This document shows, piece by piece, positions 1 to 5,005 of a stretch of DNA of 5,005 nucleotides. The position numbers were made by a program, and so were the translations under genes. The notes beneath the pieces are model-generated. The model did not search any database and was not told the DNA's origin. It was given only the letters and a program-made list of their open reading frames with translations. The stretch covers positions 1-5,005 of the forward strand of contig JAFYMJ010000160.1 in the NCBI GenBank assembly GCA_017556665.1, in the 5' to 3' direction. The first letter of the stretch is position 1. Every line of letters starts with the position of its first letter. Source of the DNA: Bacteroidales bacterium (lineage in GTDB: Bacteria; Bacteroidota; Bacteroidia; Bacteroidales; UBA932).

Positions 1-186
1 AAAGATGAGAAAGCATTCAGAAAAGAGGATGGCTCTTACAGATTCTATGTTTGCGTAGAGATGCCAAAACAAGAGTTTGTTCAAAAATTTGAGAACACCC
101 TTACCAAGAAAGAGGAGGCTAAACTTGAGGAGAACATTGAGAAATTTACCAAAGAGTTCAAGCAAATGCTTTTAGATGAGAAATAA
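1..186 (+). CDS. C-terminal fragment of a probable LPP20-like lipoprotein
   Basis: An open frame enters from the left edge and ends at TAA (184-186), giving the last 61 residues of a protein whose start is outside the window. The visible part has a short beta-like segment (YRFYVCVEMP, residues 13-22), followed by a long charged helix rich in Lys and Glu that runs to the C-terminus (ending LLDEK). A strand reading 'Y+ +YV VEM' followed by an acidic/basic amphipathic helix resembles the C-terminal end of LPP20-family lipoproteins, which are secreted, envelope-anchored proteins of unknown function. That assignment is from memory of the family pattern and is tentative, because the diagnostic N-terminal lipobox cannot be seen. 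That the frame is coding is well supported: codon use matches the neighbouring genes, and a terminator hairpin follows 25 bp after the stop. Confidence 0.6.
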   Translation, partial: KDEKAFRKEDGSYRFYVCVEMPKQEFVQKFENTLTKKEEAKLEENIEKFTKEFKQMLLDEK

Positions 187-210
187 CATTTTATGTGTTA
201 TATAAACTAG

Positions 211-240
211 AGGCGGAATCAATTGTGATTGGTTCCGCCT
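211..240. terminator. Bidirectional intrinsic terminator between convergent genes
   Basis: A 13-bp stem (211-223 with 228-240) closes a 4-nt loop (TGTG). All pairs are Watson-Crick except one T·G pair at 219/232, and the outer half is GC-rich (AGGCGG/CCGCCT). On the plus strand it is followed by the T-rich CATTTATTTA, so it can end the gene that stops at 186. On the minus strand it lies 7 bp past the metF stop and is followed by AT-rich sequence without a clean T run, so it probably ends metF transcription too, perhaps less efficiently. Confidence 0.8.
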
Positions 241-247
241 CATTTAT

Positions 248-1201
248 TTAGAATGAATTCCTTATTATCTCTTTAATGTTGTCTGCTTTTCCCATTGTAT
301 AGAAGTGAATTATCTTTGCTCCATTCTTAAGCAGGTCTTTGCACTGCATTGTACACCATTCTACACCAACTCTATATATTGCAGCATTGTCTTTACATTT
401 CTTAATCTCAGACATCAGCTCTACAGGCAGGTCAATAGAGAATGCCTGAGGAAGCATCTCAATGTGTTTGTGAGTAGATATTGGCTTAAGGCCTGGTATA
501 ATGGGAACGGTTATTCCGGCAGCTCTACATTTTTCTGTAAATTCATAATATTTTGAATTGTCAAAAAACATCTGGGTAACTATGTAGTCTGCCCCCGCAT
601 CAACCTTTTGTTTAAGATACTCTATATCTGTAGTGAGATTAGGTGCCTCTACATGTTTTTCAGGGTATCCTGCAACACCAATGCAAAAGTTTGTTGGAAC
701 AGGGTTTTTAAGAGTTTCATCAAGGTATATTCCCTTATTCATATTGTTTATCTGTTCAACCAGAGCATTACTATGGGCATGTCCGCCAGGTGTTGGTGAA
801 AAATATTTTTCTCCAACTATAGCATCACCTCTTAGTGCTACAACATTCTGGATTCCCAAAAAGTTGAGGTCTAGCAGAATGTTTTCTATCTCCTCTTTTG
901 TGGAGCCACCGCATATTACGTGTGGAACAACCTCTACATTGAACTTTTTCATAATTGCGGCTGCAATAGCAACAGATCCAGGTCTTTTTGATACAGTTAC
1001 CTGTCTGTATGTTCCATCGGGAGTTTGTCTGTACTCAATTTCATCCCTGTGGGCAGTCATGTTTATGAATGGAGGATTAAACTCCATTAAGGGCTCAATA
1101 GAGTTATATAACTTGTTTATATCTGAGCCTTTTAAAGGAGGTACAAGTTCAAACGAGGCAAAAGGCTTGTGGTTACCGTTTAATATATCAATTACTTTCA
1201 T
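248..1201 (-). CDS. metF: Methylenetetrahydrofolate reductase (MetF)
   Basis: This cytoplasmic flavoenzyme reduces 5,10-methylene-THF to 5-methyl-THF, the methyl donor for methionine synthase. The 317-residue product has the family landmarks in order: SFELVPP (16-22, with E18 matching the catalytic Glu of the E. coli FEFFPP motif), HVICGGSTKEE (94-104), VALRGD (121-126, with D126 matching the Asp near the flavin), GVAGYPEKHVEAP (175-187), KVDAGADYIVTQMFFD (199-214), IIPGLKPIS (234-242) and HFYTMGKAD (299-307). It is longer than E. coli MetF around residues 50-75 and 127-146 (GEKYFSPTPGGHAHS), which I recall as usual in Bacteroidota. The frame stays open up to 1234, but that start would overlap thrA by 32 bases. 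The ATG at 1199-1201 begins MKVIDIL, lies one base after the thrA stop and gives the normal family length, so I chose it. There is no strong ribosome binding site, which fits translational coupling to thrA. Confidence 0.96.
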   Translation of the reverse strand: MKVIDILNGNHKPFASFELVPPLKGSDINKLYNSIEPLMEFNPPFINMTAHRDEIEYRQTPDGTYRQVTVSKRPGSVAIAAAIMKKFNVEVVPHVICGGSTKEEIENILLDLNFLGIQNVVALRGDAIVGEKYFSPTPGGHAHSNALVEQINNMNKGIYLDETLKNPVPTNFCIGVAGYPEKHVEAPNLTTDIEYLKQKVDAGADYIVTQMFFDNSKYYEFTEKCRAAGITVPIIPGLKPISTHKHIEMLPQAFSIDLPVELMSEIKKCKDNAAIYRVGVEWCTMQCKDLLKNGAKIIHFYTMGKADNIKEIIRNSF

Positions 1202-1202
1202 T

Positions 1203-3638
1203 TTACTCTTGTGTTGCTTTAATAATATCTCCAAATACTCCAGCTGCAGTTACACCTGCTCCTGCACCATAACCCTTAATAATTAGCGGAGACGGACTGT
1301 ATCTCTTGGTGTATAATAAGAAAATGTTTGTACTGTCATCAAGATTGTAGCTGTGGTAATCTGGAACTACCTCTACAAGAGAGATTGTAGATTTGTTCTC
1401 CTGACTGTTGAATACAGCAAAGAATCTTAATCTGTTACCCCTTTGTTTAACCTCCTGTACCATTTTGTCAAATGTAGGGCTATACTCTTTAAGTGCCTCC
1501 ATAAACTCTTCCAATGATGGTTTCTCAAACAGTTCTGCAGGAATTATAGGGCTGGCCTCAATTTCATCCTCTTCTATTGTATATCCAGCTTTTCTTGCAA
1601 GAACAAGAAGTTTGCGTTTAACATCCTTGCCGCTTAAATCAATTCTTAAATCAGGTTCTGTAAATCCTGCCTCTTTAGCCATTAGAACAGCATCGTACAA
1701 AGAGATGCCATCCATGGTCTTGTTCAAGATAAAGTTTATGCTACCAGAGCAGCTGGCTTCAAATCCAATAAGTTTATCTCCAGTTGTAACAAGTTCATCT
1801 ATTGTTGACAATACAGGAAGGCCTGCCCCTACATTTGTCTCATTTAAGAAACTTACTCTATTCTCTTTGGCAAGCTTTAGCAATTTTTTGTATCTGGCAG
1901 ATGATTCTGCTGCAGCAATTTTATTGGCGGTTACTACATTTATGCCATTAGACAAAACCTCTTCATAGTAACTTGCAACCTCTTCACTGGCGGTACAATC
2001 AACAAATATCTTTAAAGGAGATGGAGCCTCAATCATCTGGTCCATAGCTTCCCTAAAGTTTCTGCATGGAACCCCGCTTTTCCAGCTTTGAGGGTATGAG
2101 CCCAATAGATCTGAATCTGTTAATATTGCAGTTTTGGAATCTGCCAAACCTTTTAGGTTAATCTTTAATCCATGCTTTTTGGCAAGAGTGGATTTTTGTT
2201 TCTTTAGTTGTAAAAGAAGTTCATTGCCAACCAATCCATGTCCAATTACATAAAGGTCTACCTCTTTACTTGGAGAACCATAGAATTGTTCATGAAGAAC
2301 CTGCAGAGCTTTTCTTACATCTTCCTCCTTTACAACAGCAGATACGTTAAGCTCTGAGCCACCTTGGGCGGTAGCAACAACATTTATTTTGTTTCTTCCA
2401 AGTGTATTGAAAATCTTTCCAGATATACCAGGTGTCTGTCTCATATTATTCCCGACAACTGCTATTATTGCCATATCCTCCTCAATGGATGTCTCTATGT
2501 ACGATCCATGTACCGAATCGGCCTTAAGGCCACTCTTTATTACAGATAAAGCTTTTGCACCATCCTCTGATTTTACTGCAAAGCTGATGCTGTACTCAGA
2601 TGAAGCCTGTGATATAAAAATAAGGTTTATCCCTTTATCGGCGAGTGCACCAAACAATCTGTATGAAGTACCTACCTGTCCCATTAGACCATTACCAAAA
2701 ACAGTAATAAGTGAAACTCCATCTACATATGTAATACCTTTTACAGGAAGTCTTGGATTATCCTCTCCGTGAGCATCTATAATTGTACCTGGATGTGTGG
2801 AATTGAATGTATTTAATATTCTTATTTGTATTCCACTTTTAATTGCTGGCCATATTGCTGGGGTAAACAGAACCTTTGCTCCGTAATGGCAAAGCTCTGC
2901 GGCCTCTGAATATGACAGTTTAGGGATGGTTATGGCTTCTGGTACAATGTTTGGGTCAGATGTCATCATTCCATTTACATCTGTCCAGATATCTACAGAT
3001 TTGGCATTTAAGGCTGCAGCTATCATAGCGGCGGACAAGTCTGAACCACCTTTACCAAGTGTTGTAATGTAACCGTCTTCAGTCCTTCCGCAGAATCCAG
3101 GAACAATAGCCAACCCTTTAAAATCTCTGAATGCAGCAGTAACCTCACTGCAAGTCTTGTCCCATAATATTTTTGTCTGTTCCCCCTCCTTTTCTGTAAC
3201 AATCAGGTCTCTTCCATCTATTCTTACAGCATTGTCAAACATCCTTACAATCATTTTGGATGTGAATTGCTCGCCCATAGAAAGGATATGGTCTTTTAGT
3301 GCAGGCAAATTCTTATGCATTACAGAGATACTTGACAACAGATGCTCCAAATGGTCCAAATCATTGTTGAACTCCTCCATAAATGGGGGATATTCAGATT
3401 TTGACAATACACTTTTTGCTAGAGCCAAGTGTTTTTCTCTTATAATATTTATATTATCGTTATAATCACCGCCATTTTCAACAGCTGTATCAAACATTTG
3501 TGTAAGTAGATTTGTTATACCTGTAATGGCTGAAACAACTACTATACATGGTTGTTTTTCCTTTTCTACAATTGATTTTAAATTATTTAACGCACTTACG
3601 CTCCCTACAGATGAGCCTCCAAATTTAAGAACTATCAT
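1203..3638 (-). CDS. thrA: Bifunctional aspartate kinase / homoserine dehydrogenase I
   Basis: This 811-residue fusion enzyme phosphorylates aspartate (first step of the aspartate family pathway) and later reduces aspartate semialdehyde to homoserine, the precursor of threonine and methionine. The kinase domain (about 1-295) shows KFGGSSVG (5-12), TLGKGGSDLSAA (193-204) and IWTDVNGMMTSDP (217-229). Two ACT-type regulatory segments follow: about 311-370 (FGNGLMGQVGTSYRLFGAL) and about 390-450 (VVGNNMRQTPGISGKIF); in this family they mediate threonine feedback. The dehydrogenase domain (about 460-811) has the dinucleotide-binding GHGLVG (466-471), VTANK with K573, FLNETNVGAGLPV (597-609), and EPDLRIDLSGKDVKRK (661-676), where D667, D672 and K676 match the catalytic-site Asp/Asp/Lys of homoserine dehydrogenases. 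Both active sites look complete and the frame is unbroken. The start MIVLKFGG is typical for the family. An A-rich stretch but no Shine-Dalgarno site precedes it. It is the first gene of a thrA-metF unit. Confidence 0.97.
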   Translation of the reverse strand: MIVLKFGGSSVGSVSALNNLKSIVEKEKQPCIVVVSAITGITNLLTQMFDTAVENGGDYNDNINIIREKHLALAKSVLSKSEYPPFMEEFNNDLDHLEHLLSSISVMHKNLPALKDHILSMGEQFTSKMIVRMFDNAVRIDGRDLIVTEKEGEQTKILWDKTCSEVTAAFRDFKGLAIVPGFCGRTEDGYITTLGKGGSDLSAAMIAAALNAKSVDIWTDVNGMMTSDPNIVPEAITIPKLSYSEAAELCHYGAKVLFTPAIWPAIKSGIQIRILNTFNSTHPGTIIDAHGEDNPRLPVKGITYVDGVSLITVFGNGLMGQVGTSYRLFGALADKGINLIFISQASSEYSISFAVKSEDGAKALSVIKSGLKADSVHGSYIETSIEEDMAIIAVVGNNMRQTPGISGKIFNTLGRNKINVVATAQGGSELNVSAVVKEEDVRKALQVLHEQFYGSPSKEVDLYVIGHGLVGNELLLQLKKQKSTLAKKHGLKINLKGLADSKTAILTDSDLLGSYPQSWKSGVPCRNFREAMDQMIEAPSPLKIFVDCTASEEVASYYEEVLSNGINVVTANKIAAAESSARYKKLLKLAKENRVSFLNETNVGAGLPVLSTIDELVTTGDKLIGFEASCSGSINFILNKTMDGISLYDAVLMAKEAGFTEPDLRIDLSGKDVKRKLLVLARKAGYTIEEDEIEASPIIPAELFEKPSLEEFMEALKEYSPTFDKMVQEVKQRGNRLRFFAVFNSQENKSTISLVEVVPDYHSYNLDDSTNIFLLYTKRYSPSPLIIKGYGAGAGVTAAGVFGDIIKATQE

Positions 3639-3845
3639 AATTTTATTTTATTATTGCTTATAATATGAAAGTTAATTTTATACTTAGCTTATAGGTTATT
3701 ATATTTTGTAATATAATTTGCTGTGTTTTTGTTGTACAAGTTTTAAAAATATATTGGTTTTTATATTTGTTTTGCTATTTGACTGTTGTTGTTGGTTAAT
3801 ATTTGTTATTTTATGTGTAAATAGTATAATCTATTGTAAAACAAT

Positions 3846-3887
3846 CAAATATAATATTTTTATATATTAAAGTAATGTTCAAATATA
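3846..3887 (-). promoter_or_regulatory. Candidate thrA-metF promoter -7 boxes
   Basis: Two exact matches to the Bacteroidota -7 consensus TAnnTTTG (TATATTTG read on the minus strand) lie at 3846-3853 and 3880-3887. They are the nearest exact matches upstream of thrA: between 3639 and 3845 the plus strand has no CAAA, so no such box can exist closer. The -33 element is weak for both. The distal box has a TTG at 3911-3913 with a 23-nt spacer, slightly too long, and the proximal one has no clear TTTG at the expected distance. If either is used, the thrA leader is roughly 200-240 nt long. The high AT content makes chance matches likely. Confidence 0.4.
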
Positions 3888-3950
3888 TAAATAATTTCAA
3901 TACATAGTTACAATATATTAAAATAATATAGAATTGGTGATATTTTCTAA

Positions 3951-3982
3951 CTTACAGTAAAATTACAAAATTGCTATATTTG
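3951..3982 (+). promoter_or_regulatory. Candidate promoter of the HdeD-like gene
   Basis: TATATTTG at 3975-3982 matches the Bacteroidota -7 consensus TAnnTTTG exactly and lies 21 bp before the ATG at 4004, which is compatible with a leader of about 10-15 nt. The upstream element is poor: CTTACA (3951-3956) sits 18 nt away, where TTTG or TTG would be expected. Confidence 0.5.
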
Positions 3983-3995
3983 TAACATTAAATAT

Positions 3996-4000
3996 AAAGG
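3996..4000 (+). promoter_or_regulatory. Weak ribosome binding site of the HdeD-like gene
   Basis: AAAGG lies 3 nt before the ATG at 4004. It is a partial Shine-Dalgarno match with short spacing, in a phylum where such sites are often absent. It supports 4004 as the start. Confidence 0.4.
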
Positions 4001-4003
4001 TGT

Positions 4004-4537
4004 ATGAATTTTGAATCTTTTATTTCTAATAAGAAATTGTTTTTGATTAGAGGCATTATAGCCTTAATACTGGGAATGCTTCTTGTTTTTTATCCAAGTT
4101 CTACAGTTGGTATGATAATAAAACTTATTGCAGCATTCCTTTTGGCTGCAGGGGTATCTACATTGTTGTTTGCATATAATTCATCGGGAAGAGTATGGAA
4201 GAACATTCCTGCAATGGTTATTGTAAATGTTGTTGTTTATATGCTTTTTGGGTTGGTTCTGTTTTCTTATCCTACTTTTTTCTTAAGGCTTATTGCTTTT
4301 CTTTTTGGTGCGGTATTGCTTGTGTGTGGGTTAACTCAGATAGGAGGGTTGTTCTATGCCTCAAGAACCTCTAAAGTGCATATAGGTTTTTATATGTTGC
4401 CATTAATAATTACCATATCTGGAATTGTGCTGTTTTTTGCTCCAGGGCTATCTGTAAATATGCTTACAATAATATTTGGTGCAGAGATTCTTTTATATGG
4501 TATTTCTGAGTTGCTGACAGCGTGGAGACTAAGATAG
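4004..4537 (+). CDS. HdeD-like DUF308 inner-membrane protein
   Basis: The 177-residue product is almost entirely hydrophobic, with six predicted membrane helices at about 12-30, 36-56, 69-89, 93-113, 128-147 and 150-171. They form three helix pairs with the same layout: a Gly-containing first helix, a turn with proline (FYPSS at 29-33, SYPTF at 88-92, FAPGL at 145-149, so 57-59 residues apart), and a second helix ending G-I/L/V-x-x-L. This threefold repeat and the length match the DUF308/HdeD family. In E. coli HdeD is linked to acid resistance, but most members have no known function, so I assign no role here. Basic residues at K10/K11/R16, R63/K66, R121/K124 and the C-terminal RLR predict that both ends face the cytoplasm. 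The gene is divergent from thrA with its own candidate promoter, and it converges on the chromate transporter gene with a 4-bp gap. Confidence 0.88.
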   Translation: MNFESFISNKKLFLIRGIIALILGMLLVFYPSSTVGMIIKLIAAFLLAAGVSTLLFAYNSSGRVWKNIPAMVIVNVVVYMLFGLVLFSYPTFFLRLIAFLFGAVLLVCGLTQIGGLFYASRTSKVHIGFYMLPLIITISGIVLFFAPGLSVNMLTIIFGAEILLYGISELLTAWRLR

Positions 4538-4541
4538 TTGT

Positions 4542-5005
4542 CTAATATATAAAGTATCCTATAGCCCCACCTGCAATTATTGCAAGGATGGGGTTTACTT
4601 TTAGCCATTGGCAAGCAATGAACGCTACAGCAAAAAGTATCCAGCTGGTATAATCTATAAAGTTCTCTTTGGTTACAAGTATGCCGGCAGCCGCGGCAAT
4701 CATCCCTATTACTATAGGTCTTAGCCCCTTTAATACACTCTCAAAAGTACGGCTGTTTTTAAATTTTGCGTATATCTTGCAAATGGTCAGTACTATAATA
4801 AATGAGGGTAATGTTACAGCAAATGTTGCAACCAGTGATCCAAATACATTTCCTGTTACAGAATATCCAATATATGTTGCACTGTTTATTCCAATTGGGC
4901 CGGGTGTCATCTGTGAAATTGCAACAATATCTGTGAACTCTTGTGCTGTAATCCAGGCATTGTTTACTACAACTTCATTTTGAATTAGGGACAACATTGC
5001 ATAGC
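4542..5005 (-). CDS. Half-size chromate transporter (ChrA family), 5' partial
   Basis: This is an integral membrane protein of the CHR family. Short-chain members usually occur as pairs of adjacent half-size genes whose products are thought to act together, and characterised relatives export chromate. Visible signatures are a YAMLSLIQNEVV segment at the edge, ITAQEF, the family motif SQMTPGPIGINSATYIGY (about 4863-4913 in coding coordinates) and several hydrophobic helices, ending GYFIY before TAG (4542-4544). An ATG exists at 4995-4997, but the frame continues upstream to the window edge with Tyr-Ala. In the family this Met is internal, in a GGGYAM-type motif near residue 20-25. The true start therefore lies beyond 5005, with roughly 20-25 residues missing. 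The SQMTPGP variant and ENFIDYTSW resemble the second gene of Bacteroidota chrA pairs as I recall them, so the partner is expected just to the right. The natural substrate cannot be told from sequence. Confidence 0.9.
   Translation of the reverse strand, partial: YAMLSLIQNEVVVNNAWITAQEFTDIVAISQMTPGPIGINSATYIGYSVTGNVFGSLVATFAVTLPSFIIVLTICKIYAKFKNSRTFESVLKGLRPIVIGMIAAAAGILVTKENFIDYTSWILFAVAFIACQWLKVNPILAIIAGGAIGYFIY
4565..4602 (+). terminator. Candidate terminator of the HdeD-like gene, inside chrA
   Basis: CCCCACCTGCAA (4565-4576) pairs with 4580-4593 across a TTA loop. This gives 12 base pairs with two single-base bulges (A4585 and A4588) on the right arm, and the plus strand then reads TTTACTTTT (4594-4602). 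The hairpin begins 28 bp after the HdeD-like stop codon and has the shape of an intrinsic terminator for that transcript. It lies in antisense orientation within the last codons of the transporter gene, which encode PILAIIAGGA. The minus strand lacks a T run after the hairpin, so I do not expect it to stop chrA transcription. Confidence 0.5.

Larger units (their letters stand above)
3639..4003. promoter_or_regulatory. Very AT-rich divergent intergenic region
   Basis: This 365-bp gap separates the divergent starts of thrA and the HdeD-like gene. By hand count it has 61 G+C bases (about 17%), dropping to 6 of 60 at 3841-3900, far below the adjacent genes. I see no RNA gene, no riboswitch-like GC-rich stem and no convincing ORF. 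It holds four exact copies of the octamer TATATTTG: minus strand at 3846-3853 and 3880-3887, plus strand at 3762-3769 and 3975-3982. From 3722 to 3830 it is strongly strand-skewed (19 G against 3 C on the plus strand), so a thrA leader transcribed through it would be rich in A, C and U with almost no G. Confidence 0.75.

Noticed and set aside
661..666. Possible fusion or frameshift signs in thrA or metF
   Set aside because: Both frames are continuous, have family-typical lengths and contain all the expected motifs in order; the thrA fusion itself is a standard bifunctional enzyme.
633..1286. A 217-codon open frame on the plus strand opposite metF
   Set aside because: It is antisense to a well-supported metF, resembles no family I know, and its open length follows from the codon pattern of the real gene. 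The same holds for plus-strand frames at 305-556, 608-799, 1408-1968, 2364-2549, 2389-2772 and 3157-3465 and for those opposite or overlapping the right-hand genes (4390-4614, 4669-4983).
3656..3693. Direct repeat GCTTATA (3656-3662 and 3687-3693)
   Set aside because: Seven bases repeated once, 31 bp apart, in AT-rich sequence; no further structure supports it.
3698..3717. Inverted repeat ATTATATT / AATATAAT with a 4-nt loop
   Set aside because: The stem is all A-T, has no T tract after it in the thrA direction and is expected by chance in such AT-rich DNA.
3732..3739. Palindrome TTGTACAA as a possible operator
   Set aside because: Eight bases only, with no symmetric extension and no second copy seen; not enough to call a binding site.
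3639..3900. Threonine attenuator with leader peptide upstream of thrA
   Set aside because: The minus strand has no ATG or GTG in this stretch, so no ordinary leader peptide can start there. The CAACAACAACAG tract (three ACA codons in one frame) has no start codon upstream in frame, and no GC-rich terminator/antiterminator pair is visible.
3639..4003. SAM, THF or other riboswitch controlling thrA-metF
   Set aside because: The region has about 17% GC and lacks the GC-containing conserved stems and loops these riboswitches need.

Overview
The window looks like chromosomal DNA of a low-GC member of the Bacteroidota, probably a Bacteroidales. The ThrA and MetF sequences are of the type known from that group, genes lack strong Shine-Dalgarno sites, start codons are preceded by A-rich stretches, and exact copies of the Bacteroidota -7 promoter consensus (TAnnTTTG) lie upstream of the genes. 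No mobile element, CRISPR array, rRNA or tRNA is visible, and nothing suggests recent transfer.

Layout from left to right: (1) 1-186, the last 61 codons of a plus-strand gene, tentatively an LPP20-type lipoprotein. (2) 187-247, a short convergent gap with a strong hairpin that can end transcription from both sides. (3) 248-3638, a minus-strand pair transcribed thrA then metF with one base between them. (4) 3639-4003, a 365-bp divergent intergenic region with only 61 G+C bases (about 17%), holding candidate promoters for thrA and for the plus-strand gene to its right. (5) 4004-4537, a plus-strand HdeD-like (DUF308) six-helix membrane protein. (6) 4542-5005, a minus-strand half-size chromate transporter (ChrA family) whose N-terminus lies beyond the right edge. 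The last two genes converge with a 4-bp gap, and the only good terminator-like hairpin for the HdeD-like gene lies inside the transporter's coding sequence.

How the genes work together: ThrA catalyses the first and third steps of the aspartate pathway and gives homoserine, the branch point to threonine and methionine. MetF makes 5-methyltetrahydrofolate, the methyl donor for the last step of methionine synthesis. The pair therefore feeds both the carbon skeleton and the methyl group of methionine. The flanking membrane-protein genes have no evident link to this pathway.

I found no clearly new biological system. The points most worth checking are the thrA-metF coupling, the long G-poor thrA leader that its nearest promoter candidates imply, and the terminator embedded in the transporter gene.
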